From M3007 sp038246345 (GTDB lineage: Bacteria > Bacteroidota > Bacteroidia > Chitinophagales > Saprospiraceae), in NCBI GenBank assembly GCA_038246345.1, contig JBBRWA010000037.1, forward strand, positions 1 through 27,699: a stretch of DNA of 27,699 nt, given 5' to 3'. The translations under genes and the position numbers were made by a program. Below are positions 16,663 to 25,540 of the stretch, piece by piece. The notes beneath the pieces were generated by a model that saw only the letters and a list, made by a program, of their open reading frames with translations, did no database searches and had not been told where the DNA came from. How positions within the stretch are numbered: the stretch's first letter is position 1; the number at the start of each line of letters is the position of its first letter.

Positions 16663-18303
16663 ATGTCTGCTAAACAGATAAATTTCAATACAGAAGCCCG
16701 CGAACGTCTCAAAGAAGGTGTTGACGCCTTGGCTGACGCCGTAAAAGTGACCCTCGGACCTAAAGGTCGCAACGTAGTCATCCAAAAATCATTTGGCGCT
16801 CCAGCCATCACCAAAGACGGTGTGTCCGTAGCCAAAGAAATCGAACTTGATGATCCTGTGGCCAATATGGGCGCGCAGATGGTGAAAGAGGTAGCCAGCA
16901 AAACCGCTGATGCTGCGGGTGACGGTACCACCACTGCTACTGTGCTCGCACAAGCAATGGTTACTGCTGGCCTCAAAAATGTGGCTGCTGGTTCCAATCC
17001 AATGGACCTGAAGCGCGGTATCGAGAAAGCCGTGAAAGTGATCGTAGCTGACCTAAAAAAGCAAACCGAGCAAATCGGCGAAGATTTCGATAAAATTGAG
17101 CAAGTAGCGGCTATTTCTGCCAACAACGACGAAGAAATCGGCAAGCTCATTGCCAATGCGATGCGGCGCGTCAGCAAAGACGGCGTTATCACCGTAGAAG
17201 AGGCAAAAGGCACCGACACTGAAATGAAAGAAGTGATCGGTATGCAATTTGATCGCGGCTACCTCAGCCCTTACTTCATTACCGATGCGGAGAAAATGGA
17301 GGCAGAGTACGAAAATCCTTACCTGCTGATCACCGACAAGAAAATTGCCAACATGCAGGATCTCGTGCCTATCCTCGAGAAATCACTGCAAACTGGCCGT
17401 CCGTTGCTTATCATCGCTGAAGATGTAGAAAGCCAGGCTTTGGGCGTATTGGTTGTAAACCGCCTTCGTGCCGGCCTCAAAGTAGTTGCTGTAAAAGCAC
17501 CTGGCTTCGGCGACCGCCGCAAAGCTATGCTGGAAGACATCGCTGTCCTCACGGGCGGAACGGTTATCAGCGAAGAGCAAGGCTACAAACTGGAGAGCGC
17601 CGACCTGGAGCACCTCGGATCTTGCGAGCGCATCACGGTTGATAAAGACAATACCATCGTTGTTGGCGGAAAAGGCGATGCTGCGACCATTAAGGCCCGC
17701 ATCAACCAGATCAAACAACAGATCGAATCCACAACCAGCGATTACGACCGCGAAAAATTGCAGGAGCGCCTGGCCAAAATGGCAGGTGGTGTAGCTGTGC
17801 TTTACGTTGGCGCTTCTACGGAAGTGGAAATGAAAGAGAAAAAAGACCGCGTCGATGATGCGCTGCATGCAACCCGCGCTGCCATCGAAGAAGGCATCGT
17901 ACCAGGTGGTGGTGTAGCACTTGTTCGTGCCATCAGCAGCCTGAAAGATTTGAAAGGCGTCAACGAAGACGAAAACTACGGTATCGCCATCGTGCGCAAG
18001 TCGCTGGAAGCGCCTATCCGCATCATTGCTGAAAATGCAGGTGTTGATGGCTCCCTGGTGTTCCACAAAGTATTGGACAGCAAGGGTGCCTTCGGATACA
18101 ACGCCCGCACAGATGTGTACGAAGACTTGAAAAAAGCCGGTATCATCGACCCAACCAAAGTAACCCGCGTAGCCCTCGAAATGGCGGCTTCTATCGCTGG
18201 TTTGTTGCTCACCACCGATTGTGTGATCAGCGACAAGCCAAAGAAGGGCGACGGCGGCGGCCATGGTCACCCAGACATGGGTGGCATGGGCGGCATGATG
18301 TAA
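16663..18303 (+). CDS. groL: Chaperonin GroEL (Hsp60)
   Basis: A 546-residue ATP-driven folding chamber subunit. Equatorial-domain signatures are present: KVTLGPKGRNVV, the ATP-binding DGVSVAKEIEL, and AGDGTTTATVLAQ. The apical domain includes GYLSPYFIT and the C-terminal half carries GGVAVLYVGASTEVEMKEKKDR and GIVPGGGVAL. The C-terminus ends in a Gly-Met tail (GGMGGMM) preceded by an unusual short Gly/His segment (GGGHGHPDM). The length is standard. It is the second gene of the groES-groEL operon and is followed by a clear terminator. Codon choice is cleaner and more biased than in neighbouring genes, as expected for high expression. Confidence 0.98.
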   Translation: MSAKQINFNTEARERLKEGVDALADAVKVTLGPKGRNVVIQKSFGAPAITKDGVSVAKEIELDDPVANMGAQMVKEVASKTADAAGDGTTTATVLAQAMVTAGLKNVAAGSNPMDLKRGIEKAVKVIVADLKKQTEQIGEDFDKIEQVAAISANNDEEIGKLIANAMRRVSKDGVITVEEAKGTDTEMKEVIGMQFDRGYLSPYFITDAEKMEAEYENPYLLITDKKIANMQDLVPILEKSLQTGRPLLIIAEDVESQALGVLVVNRLRAGLKVVAVKAPGFGDRRKAMLEDIAVLTGGTVISEEQGYKLESADLEHLGSCERITVDKDNTIVVGGKGDAATIKARINQIKQQIESTTSDYDREKLQERLAKMAGGVAVLYVGASTEVEMKEKKDRVDDALHATRAAIEEGIVPGGGVALVRAISSLKDLKGVNEDENYGIAIVRKSLEAPIRIIAENAGVDGSLVFHKVLDSKGAFGYNARTDVYEDLKKAGIIDPTKVTRVALEMAASIAGLLLTTDCVISDKPKKGDGGGHGHPDMGGMGGMM

Positions 18304-18330
18304 GCTGTTTTTTTGCTGAGAATATATTGA

Positions 18331-18371
18331 AAATGAGCCTTTCCGAGATTTCGGGGAGGCTCATTTGTTTT
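18331..18371 (+). terminator. Rho-independent terminator of groEL
   Basis: Arms AAATGAGCCT (18331-18340) and AGGCTCATTT (18357-18366) are perfectly complementary and can extend by G-U pairs. They are followed by GTTTT, 27 bp after the groEL stop. Confidence 0.8.
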
Positions 18372-18424
18372 AGGGAATGGAGATAGCCGGGTTTGAAAAT
18401 TGAAAAAAGGCTGCCGATGTTCCT

Positions 18425-18502
18425 ACTTACCCGTCGGACCACGTAAAGTGGTCAGACGGGGGCCATTTGGTCTGACCACTTTTCGTAGTCCGACAAATAA
18501 GT
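18425..18502. repeat. Large intergenic inverted repeat
   Basis: Arms of about 33 nt (18425-18457 and 18470-18502), from ACTTACCCGTCGGACC to AGTCCGACAAATAAGT, are complementary with a few mismatches. Each arm also contains a smaller internal stem (GACCAC/GTGGTC). It lies between groEL and the convergent TonB-domain gene, separate from the groEL terminator. No second copy was noticed in this window. The rest of 18304-18565 holds nothing else. Confidence 0.75.
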
Positions 18503-18565
18503 AAAAACAAACGCCAAGCTTCACAGAAATTTTTCTTCTAGAAAAACAGCGCTGCATCCGATTAA

Positions 18566-18982
18566 TTATTTCAGCGAAAAGCTCAACATCTTAGGCACCC
18601 GAACAGCCACCCCCCTGTCCATCCCTGGGGACCATTTTGGCATAAACCTTACAGTATCAATACATTGCACAATCACATCCTGGCTGATCCATCCCTGGTG
18701 TTTTTGTGCTTCTTCCACGTGGATAATACTACCATCAACATCAATGATATAGCGGATAAAGACCGTTTGTTGTACTTCATCGTCCGGCCCCGCTGAATAT
18801 GGCCCAAGCGATTCCCGGGCATATTGATTTAATGCTTTTTGTCCGCCTGGAAACTTAGGAGCTTGTGCAGGGACCAAATGTACCACAATGCCATCCTCGT
18901 CTAAATAGGGTGCCAACAGCGTTTTCACGATACTAAACTTGTTGCTGCCTTGCTTCTCCCCCAATTCATAGATGGTATCCAT
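18566..18982 (-). CDS. TonB C-terminal-domain protein, possibly 5'-truncated
   Basis: The 138-residue frame ends in a TonB_C domain (about residues 42-138): FPGGQKALNQYARESLGPYS, then FIRYIIDVDGSI and the closing VRFMPKWSPGMDRGVAVRVPK. TonB proteins deliver proton-motive-force energy to outer-membrane receptors, but that needs an N-terminal membrane anchor, which is absent here. No signal peptide is seen either. Upstream of the ATG the frame stays open for 26 more codons (to 19060) encoding a plausible acidic helical stretch (WFDHFEGDARIAELKKLQ). It then meets TAA at 19063-19061 with no ATG, GTG or TTG in frame. This looks like the 3' part of a longer gene that lost its start. Alternatively the short form is expressed as a cytoplasmic or orphan domain. 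Confidence 0.65.
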   Translation of the reverse strand: MDTIYELGEKQGSNKFSIVKTLLAPYLDEDGIVVHLVPAQAPKFPGGQKALNQYARESLGPYSAGPDDEVQQTVFIRYIIDVDGSIIHVEEAQKHQGWISQDVIVQCIDTVRFMPKWSPGMDRGVAVRVPKMLSFSLK

Positions 18983-19085
18983 AGCATAATAATCATGATC
19001 TTGTAGCTTTTTCAGCTCGGCAATACGGGCATCGCCCTCAAAGTGGTCGAACCATGCACGTTACAAAACAAACAAATCACCAACC

Positions 19086-20168
19086 ATGATCAAATCTCTG
19101 TTTCTAAACGCGGCATTGGCACTTTTCTTTTCATCAAGTCTCGTTGCCCAATTGCGCACCCAAGCGGAAGATGTTTCACCATTACTTATAGGTGAAACAA
19201 TCCCGAACATCACGCTGTCTGCCTTAGATGGCAAGGCAGTCAATTTCCATGATATTGCCAAAGAAAAACCCACCGTGCTCGTATTCTACAGGGGCGGCTG
19301 GTGCCCCTATTGCAACAAAAATTTGGTCGCATTGGGACAAATTGAAGCTGATGTGCTGAAGCTGGGGTATCAAATTGTAGCGGTCAGCCCGGACGAAGCA
19401 AAAAAAATGCAGGGCACCATTGAAAAAGACAGTATCCATTACCAGCTGTATTCAGATGCCTCCGGCGATTTTGCCAAAGCGGTTGGCATCGCCTTTGCCG
19501 CGCCCGAGCGCTATTCGAAAATGTTGTCTGAATGGTCTGGCGAGCAAAATAACGGTTTTCTTCCAGTGCCATCTGTTTTTGTACTGGATACAAACGGAGA
19601 AATTCTGTATGAGCATATCAGTCCAAATTACAAGCAACGCTTGTCTGGTGATTTGTTGTTGGCGGTTTTAAAAGCAAACGTGCCTCAAGGGCGAGTAATT
19701 GTCTCTGAAGCTGCACTATTGCTTGATGAATCGCTTAAAAAATGGCAAAACGCATCGGCCTATACCCTGGAACTTGCTGCAGCCATGCCCTTGGACAAAT
19801 TCGATTTCAAACCCGTGGCGGAAGAAAAAACTTTTGGGGAGCAACTCGACCACATTGGCGAAAACATGACTTGGTTGGCAGGCGATTACCTGAAAGGCGA
19901 AAAATTTGAACATCCACTCCTGGAGAAAAAGGGACGCACACCAGCAGAAACCATCGAATTGCTTACGGCTTCGCTTGCTTTTGCAGAAGCCGCCATTGCC
20001 AATACCGCGCCCGATTCCCTCAGCATCGTCAAAGACTTTTTCGCTGGCCCCATGAGCCGCCGTCAGATCATAGCCTTGATGCACGACCACCATACCCACC
20101 ACCGAGGACAACTGATTGTTTACCTTAGACTGAATGAGATAAAGCCGCCCAAATATCGGGGCTGGTAG
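19086..20168 (+). CDS. Secreted peroxiredoxin-like (AhpC/TSA) - DinB domain fusion
   Basis: A 360-residue two-domain protein. Residues 1-21 are a signal peptide (ALALFFSSSLVAQ). Residues about 31-200 form a thioredoxin-fold AhpC/TSA domain with the redox motif GGWCPYC (Cys73, Cys76), followed by VAVSPDE and PVPSVFVLDTNGEI. Residues about 215-350 are a four-helix DinB-like domain with the expected metal ligands: His256 in LDHIGENMTWL, and His335/His339 in HDHHTHHRGQL. In the families these are a thiol peroxidase or reductase and a metal-dependent (often thiol-S-transferase-like) fold. Acting together in the periplasm on oxidised thiols is inference. It begins 103 bp from the divergent TonB-domain gene. 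Confidence 0.88.
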   Translation: MIKSLFLNAALALFFSSSLVAQLRTQAEDVSPLLIGETIPNITLSALDGKAVNFHDIAKEKPTVLVFYRGGWCPYCNKNLVALGQIEADVLKLGYQIVAVSPDEAKKMQGTIEKDSIHYQLYSDASGDFAKAVGIAFAAPERYSKMLSEWSGEQNNGFLPVPSVFVLDTNGEILYEHISPNYKQRLSGDLLLAVLKANVPQGRVIVSEAALLLDESLKKWQNASAYTLELAAAMPLDKFDFKPVAEEKTFGEQLDHIGENMTWLAGDYLKGEKFEHPLLEKKGRTPAETIELLTASLAFAEAAIANTAPDSLSIVKDFFAGPMSRRQIIALMHDHHTHHRGQLIVYLRLNEIKPPKYRGW

Positions 20169-20389
20169 GCCTTTACCCGTTACATTGCGCAGCAAATAAA
20201 AAGACGAAATAACCATGCTGCACCAAAGAAGCATCTGAAAAGGATGGTTTTTAAGGCGCTTTTTTTTATTGTTGGTGATTTATCGAAATTTTTAGAAGAA
20301 TAAGCACTTCGATATTATAAATATTTCCACATTTGCCCAGCAATTAATTTACCTAACCTAGTTTTCTATCACTAAACATTAATTTCTGT

Positions 20390-23147
20390 ATGAAGCAATT
20401 TTTCACATTGGCGCTTGTCGCCACCATGTCTCTCTTGAGTGCAAGCGTTTTTGCGCAGGGCACCCTAAGAGGGACAGTCAAAGATGCCGCTGGCGAAGCC
20501 CTTATCGGTGCGTCTGTAGGCGCGAAAGGCACTGGTAAAAGCACCTCAACGGGAGTAGACGGTTCCTTTTCGCTCGCACTTCCAAGTGGCACCTATGACA
20601 TTTCCGTCAGTTACACTGGTTACACTACGGCCACCCAATCCGTCACGATCACCGCTGGTGATGCACGATTGAATGTTGTGTTGGAGCCTTCAAACCTGAC
20701 ACTCAATGAAGTTGTCATCAGCACCGGTAGCCGTAACACACAACGTACGATCACGGACTCTCCATTGCCGATCGACATTATTTCTGCAAAAGACATCATG
20801 AGCACTGGGCAAACTTCCTTCGATCGTGCGCTGATGTACAAAGTGCCTTCGTTTAACAGCGTTCAAACGCCTGTAAATGATGCGACTTCGTTGCTCGATC
20901 CTTATGAGATTCGCAACATGGGCCCAAGCCGTACGCTCGTACTCATCAACGGTAAGCGCAAAAACACCAGCTCCTTGGTGTACATCCAGACCTCTCCCGG
21001 TCGTGGTGAAGGCGGCGCTGATTTGTCGGCCATCCCAACCGAGGCCATCAAGCGCGTAGAGATCCTGCGCGACGGTGCTTCTGCACAATACGGCTCTGAT
21101 GCCATCGCAGGTGTCATGAACGTTATTTTGAAAGATCGCTACGAGTACGGCTCTGTAACCCTCAATACCGGGATTACCAGCAAAGGTGACGGTGAAATGA
21201 TCGGCCTGACCTTGAACAATGGTGCCAATTTTGGCGATAAAGGCTTTTTGAATTACACGGTGGGGCTTTCCCACCAGAACCTTGCCAATCGCCCTGGTGA
21301 TGTTGACGCAGCAGGTGAAGCCAGTGATTTTGGGGTGCCACTTGCTGACGTTCAAGCATATTTGGCCAAATACCCAGATGCCCGCAACGTAAACGGCGAC
21401 CCGGAGAAAGCGTCTGCACGTTTCCTGATCAACGGCGGCATTCCAATCAATGACAACACCGATTTCTACGGCAACTTTGCTTATGTGTACAAAAAAGTAA
21501 ACAGCTTTGCCAACTTCCGCACACCCTACTGGCGTGGTCCTGCGGACAATCCGTATGCCGTGCTTGCAGCCGCTGCTGGCCAACCGTACGAAGGATATGG
21601 CCCATCATTCGATGGCGACTTGACCGATTACAATGGAACCGTGGGCGTACACTCCATGCGGAACGGCTAGAACACTGATGTGAGCTTCACCACTGGTAAC
21701 AACCAACAACTCTACTCCGTCAATAATTCACGCAACCGCGACCTTGGCCTGAACACACCATTGTCTTTCAAGCCGGGTGGTTATGCTTTCAAACACAACG
21801 TGGGCAACATTGACGTGTCTAAAATGTTGGTGGAAAAACTGAACTTCTCCTTCGGTACAGAGTTTCGGCAAGAGCGTTACACCATTATTGAAGGTGATAC
21901 CGCTTCCTTTTCCGGCGGTGGTGCAGACTCTTTTCCTGGCACGCGCCCAGAGAACGCTTCCGAGAATACCCGCTATAATATTGGTGGCTATTTGGGTTTG
22001 TCTTATGACATTACCAGTGACTTCCTCGTTGACGCAACCGTGCGCAGCGAACGGTACAGCGACTTCGGCAATACTTTTGTGTATAAAGTAAGCTCGCGCT
22101 ATAAGTTGATGGATGACAAGGTTACCATTCGCGCGTCCTATTCAACGGGATTCCGGGCACCACAACTGCACCAGATTTACCTGCAAATTGCACAGCAAAG
22201 CTTCGTTCCTGGACAAGGCATCCAAACAAAAGGTATTTTCAACAACAACAGCCCACAAGCCAAATTGCTGGGCGTAGACCAATTGAAAGCCGAAGAGTCT
22301 ACCAACTTCACCGCTGGTATTGGTCTCAAGCCTTCCAATAATTTCAGTATTACGCTAGACTACTACAACATCGCAGTAGACAATCGTATCATCCTTGGCT
22401 CTGAAATCACGCCAACTGGTGACCCGACCAATGCGCTTGACATCCTGTTGGCCGACAACGGTATTGTTGCCGCCAGCTTCTGGACCAATGGTATCAACAC
22501 CCGTACGAGTGGTATTGACTTTGTAGCCACGCAACGTAGTGGCAGGTGCGGGCAAACTGAGCTTCAACCTGGCCGGCAACTATATGCTAAACAATAGTCT
22601 CGAAGGGGCAAAAAGCCAAAAAGACTATGAGGCAGGTGATATCACTAAGCCAAACGGCAATGTGATCAATCCGCGCATCATCGAGGCTGCTGGAAAAAGT
22701 GTGTTTGATTTCACACAAGATGCACTGTTGTTTTCTTCACGGCCACAGTACAAAGCAATCCTGGGCATCGACTATAATTTGAATAAAATTGGCATCAGCC
22801 TGAACAATACCTTGTTCGGCACGACGACTTTCCGCCAATTGGGTTTGAACGAGAACTTGAAAACAGTTTTTCAACCAGCAGTTGTTACAGACCTTGCGGT
22901 GAATTTCACCTTGTCAAAAACGCTGAATTTGTCTATCAATGTGAACAACATTTTCAACCTCGTACCACAATGGGAGTTGGTGGCGCTGAATGCTGCTGGC
23001 GAAGCTGTATTGGCTGATCCAGCACAGCTGAAAGCTAATTCAAATGCTATTACGTTCAACCAACGTTATTCTAATTTGACGTATGATGGTTCGCAGTTTA
23101 GCCAGTTGGGTACGACTTTGGCTGCTAGCTTGAGTGTGCGGTTCTAA
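20390..23147 (+). pseudogene. TonB-dependent outer-membrane receptor, interrupted by a stop and a frameshift
   Basis: The full receptor is readable but broken. Part 1 (20390-21670) has a signal peptide ending SVFAQ, a CarboxypepD_reg-like domain (about residues 23-105), and a plug domain with LINGKRKN, SAIPTEAIKRVEILRDGASAQYGS and AIAGVMNVILK. An in-frame TAG at 21668-21670 ends it. The same frame resumes at once (NTDVSFTTGNN) and runs as barrel sequence to about 22535. There it shifts to the third frame (VAGAGKLSFNLAGNYM from about 22536), which continues to a normal C-terminus ending in Phe (ASLSVRF, 23147). A TGG-to-TAG change would explain the stop. A one-base gain or two-base loss near 22532-22540 would explain the shift. 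Either a recent pseudogene or sequencing error is possible. The intact protein would import a large nutrient in a TonB-dependent way. Confidence 0.85.
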
Positions 23148-23181
23148 AAGGTTGTCTGTAGTATTTTCTCAATAAAAATTT

Positions 23182-23217
23182 AGCCCCCTTTCTGCTTATG
23201 CTGAAAGGGGGCTTTTT
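23182..23217 (+). terminator. Rho-independent terminator after the TonB-dependent receptor
   Basis: Perfect 11-bp stem AGCCCCCTTTC (23182-23192) and GAAAGGGGGCT (23203-23213) with a 10-nt loop, followed by a T run. The opposite side is also T-rich on the minus strand, so it may serve the convergent SH3b gene too. Confidence 0.9.
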
Positions 23218-23231
23218 ACTGGTATTATCGC

Positions 23232-23281
23232 ATCCTGCTGTACTTGTTGGAACACGGATTTGACTGATTAAAACGGATTTA
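23232..23281 (+). repeat. Half copy of repeat family C
   Basis: The first 29 bases, starting ATCCTGCTGTACTTG and ending GGAACACGGATT, match 24319-24347 at 28 of 29 positions. They are followed by variants of the CGGATTnAA unit. No matching right arm is seen here, so this is a partial copy. Confidence 0.75.
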
Positions 23282-23358
23282 AGGTTGCTTCTCCCCGCCA
23301 CCAAAACGCCAACGAAATGCTGCAATAGGTGCCGTTGCTGCATATTGCCACTCCTACC

Positions 23359-24237
23359 CTACTTCATCTCCTTCACCTTCACCAACTTCACCCCATTCCA
23401 CTTATACAATACCACCCCATACGTCTGCTTGCTCCGCACAAAATTATCTCCTTTTTCTACAAATTCAGACATGTCGTTCGTCACCAAAATGTGATCGCCG
23501 ATGCCGCCCCGCTGTGTGGGCAAAATATACGTTTCGGTGCTGTAAAACTGTCCCGCTTCGCTAATAGACGAAGTTTCCAGCACCTTGGTCAACTGGTTGT
23601 TTTCCTGCCAAAAAAGCAGGTTGTCGCCTGAGGCGTAGCCGCAAGCCGGGTAGTAATAATTAACCGCCAACACCGCTTTTACTTTATCGAATGGCTCAAA
23701 AGTTACTTCAAATTCCGGGTAGTAAGACAAGTCGCCGCCCGTTTTAAACTCGCATTTGGAAAGCTCTTTCCCATCCTTGGCAATGCGCACCTGCACCGTA
23801 ATTTCGTGCTTGTCTAAGTTGAAAGCTGAAACGCCGGTCAGGTATTGTACCCCGGCGTTTGGTGTATATTCATCCATTGGGCTCTGGATACTGGCCAGGG
23901 CCAAAAAACCGCCCCAGAGGTAGCCCTCCAGTTTCTTTTTGTCAGCCGAAAGCACCCGCACTTTTACCCAGGGCATGGTAACGCCTTTCTGTGAATACGT
24001 CGCATCGTTGCGCTCCAGTATTTCAACTTTGGTGCCGATTGGCAAGGTGCCGAGCACGGTGGATTGCGTACTGGGTTTGTCGCGCAAATTGGCATCCGAA
24101 ACAAACGTAAAGTGCTTGTTTCCAACGACAAATCCTTCCAGGGTGCCGTCGGCACGCATCCAGTTTGGTTCGCCGCCATCTTGTGCCGCAAGTGCGTGCA
24201 TGGACAATAATGCCAAAAAAAAGAATGGTATTTTCAT
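23359..24237 (-). CDS. Secreted SH3b-domain protein
   Basis: A 292-residue exported protein. I chose the ATG at 24237 because it starts a clean signal peptide (MKIPFFFLALLSMHALAAQ). The longer frame from 24309 adds a Cys/Phe-rich stretch that overlaps the likely promoter. Residues about 43-115 are a bacterial SH3 domain (FVSDANLRDKPSTQSTVLGTLPIG, then WVKVRV and GYLWGGFL), a fold that binds cell-wall peptides. The remainder (about 120-292) is a beta-rich domain I do not recognise, with KVKAVLAVNYYYPACGY and a closing YKWNGVKLVKVKE. Similar proteins in Bacteroidota are uncharacterised. It is bracketed by direct copies of repeat family C. Confidence 0.85.
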   Translation of the reverse strand: MKIPFFFLALLSMHALAAQDGGEPNWMRADGTLEGFVVGNKHFTFVSDANLRDKPSTQSTVLGTLPIGTKVEILERNDATYSQKGVTMPWVKVRVLSADKKKLEGYLWGGFLALASIQSPMDEYTPNAGVQYLTGVSAFNLDKHEITVQVRIAKDGKELSKCEFKTGGDLSYYPEFEVTFEPFDKVKAVLAVNYYYPACGYASGDNLLFWQENNQLTKVLETSSISEAGQFYSTETYILPTQRGGIGDHILVTNDMSEFVEKGDNFVRSKQTYGVVLYKWNGVKLVKVKEMK

Positions 24238-24271
24238 TTTCAGTGATGTTGTGAAAAGTGAGAAGAAGCTG

Positions 24272-24279
24272 CAAAAGTA
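24272..24279 (-). promoter_or_regulatory. Putative -7 promoter element of the SH3b gene
   Basis: TACTTTTG on the minus strand matches TAnnTTTG exactly, 34 nt before the ATG at 24237. This supports that start over the one at 24309. Confidence 0.55.
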
Positions 24280-24318
24280 GCTACAGATTGGGCATAATTT
24301 GTGAAACATGTTTTTGTC

Positions 24319-24440
24319 ATCCTGCTGTACTTATTGGAACACGGATTGAACGGATTAGACGGATTAAAACAGATTTATAAGAGCGCACCCTTAATCCGTT
24401 TTAATCCGTTCAATCCGTGTTCTAATAGGTACAGCAGGAT
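24319..24440. repeat. Full inverted-repeat element of family C
   Basis: The arms read ATCCTGCTGTACTTATTGG... from 24319 and the complementary ...GTACAGCAGGAT ending at 24440. They carry repeated CGGATTnAA units and pair over about 50 nt with few mismatches. The gap 24238-24605 (368 bp, divergent genes) contains this element plus the two promoter-like motifs and no gene. A half copy lies at 23232-23281 in the same orientation. Confidence 0.85.
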
Positions 24441-24463
24441 CAACGGACAAAATTTTAAAAACT

Positions 24464-24471
24464 TATCTTTG
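24464..24471 (+). promoter_or_regulatory. Putative -7 promoter element of the Arg/Tyr-rich protein gene
   Basis: TATCTTTG matches TAnnTTTG exactly but lies 134 nt before the ATG at 24606, giving a rather long leader. No clear -33 element is seen. Confidence 0.35.
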
Positions 24472-24605
24472 GCGAAAAAGGGCTACCATATCGAGAAAAA
24501 GCTCGGTTAAGGGAGTCTTAATATCCATGCCTCAATTAAACTTTGGCCACGGCCTTCCGTCAAAAATCCATATCTAGTAAAAACCATTTTAACAACCACC
24601 ACACT

Positions 24606-25532
24606 ATGAACAAACTAAAATTGATGGGAGCGGCATTAATAATGCTCCTCGCAACTTCCACGTACGCCCAAAGCGAGCCAGCAGACAGCACAGGGCTACC
24701 CGGCGATAACTTTAACCTCGAGTCGGCCATTGAACTGTTCAAACAGGCAAGTTCCCCGGAGGAATTCGAAAAACTGTTGAACAGCGAAAACAGCAATATC
24801 AACAACCTTGACCTGAACGAAGATGGCGAGATTGATTACATCCGCGTCATCGACAACATGCAGGGAGATGTACATGCTATCATCCTGCAAGCGATTGTCA
24901 GCGCATCAGAATCGCAAGATATTGCCGTCATCGAGATCGAAAAACAAGGAGCAGAAACGGCCATCCTACAGATCATCGGCAACGAAGACGTGTATGGCGA
25001 ACAAGTTATCGCAGAGCCTTTTGAAGAAGACGCGGTAAAAAACGGCAAAGACAAAGGCCCATCTCCCCGATTTGCACCAGTGCGGGTTGTGGTTAATGTC
25101 TGGTTGTGGCCCAGCGTGCGCTATATGTACCGCCCAGCATACGTCGTATATGTATCGCCTTACCGCTGGCGCGCCTATCCAACTTGGTGGCGCCCATGGC
25201 GTCCCTACCCCTATCGCCGCTATCACGCCATTGCACGTCCTTATCGAGTACATTACCATGTAGTGCCTACACACAGGGTTGTAAGGGCTCATGCCGTGTA
25301 CACCCCACATCGCACCACTTCCAGAACGGTACACACCCGCACCACAACCGTGGTGGCAAAACGCAGGACGCATGGCACTACCGTTGCTAAAAAGACAACG
25401 ACAACCACCCGTGGCAAAAATGGCAATGTGAAGCAACAAACAACCACCAAGGCTGTGAGAAAAGGTAATAACGGAAATGTGCAGGGTGCCAAAAAAACTA
25501 CGACAACGAAACGGCGCGGGGGACGCGGATAA
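24606..25532 (+). CDS. Secreted protein with EF-hand-like loop and Arg/Tyr/Trp-rich basic tail
   Basis: A 308-residue exported protein. The ATG at 24606 starts a signal peptide (MNKLKLMGAALIMLLATSTYAQ). A longer frame from 24543 adds an unlikely leader. Residues about 38-145 form an acidic domain with SPEEFEKLLNS, then DLNEDGEIDYIRVID (69-83), which places acidic and Asn residues like a calcium-binding EF-hand or dockerin loop. SQDIAVIEIEKQGAETAILQIIGNEDVYGE follows in pieces. From about 155 the chain turns very basic and aromatic (RPWRPYPYRRYHAIARPYR), then becomes Thr/Lys/Arg-rich to the end. Proteins of this plan recur in Bacteroidota, but I know no assigned function. It may be an envelope or nucleic-acid- or polyanion-binding protein, which is inference. 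Confidence 0.85.
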   Translation: MNKLKLMGAALIMLLATSTYAQSEPADSTGLPGDNFNLESAIELFKQASSPEEFEKLLNSENSNINNLDLNEDGEIDYIRVIDNMQGDVHAIILQAIVSASESQDIAVIEIEKQGAETAILQIIGNEDVYGEQVIAEPFEEDAVKNGKDKGPSPRFAPVRVVVNVWLWPSVRYMYRPAYVVYVSPYRWRAYPTWWRPWRPYPYRRYHAIARPYRVHYHVVPTHRVVRAHAVYTPHRTTSRTVHTRTTTVVAKRRTHGTTVAKKTTTTTRGKNGNVKQQTTTKAVRKGNNGNVQGAKKTTTTKRRGGRG

Positions 25533-25540
25533 AAAAAAAG

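Noticed and set aside
17383..18270. Minus-strand open frame of 295 codons
   Set aside because: Antisense shadow of groEL, produced by its biased codon use.
21668..21670. Programmed read-through or recoding of the TAG
   Set aside because: A second lesion (frameshift) lies downstream, and nothing nearby suggests recoding, so gene decay or sequence error is simpler.
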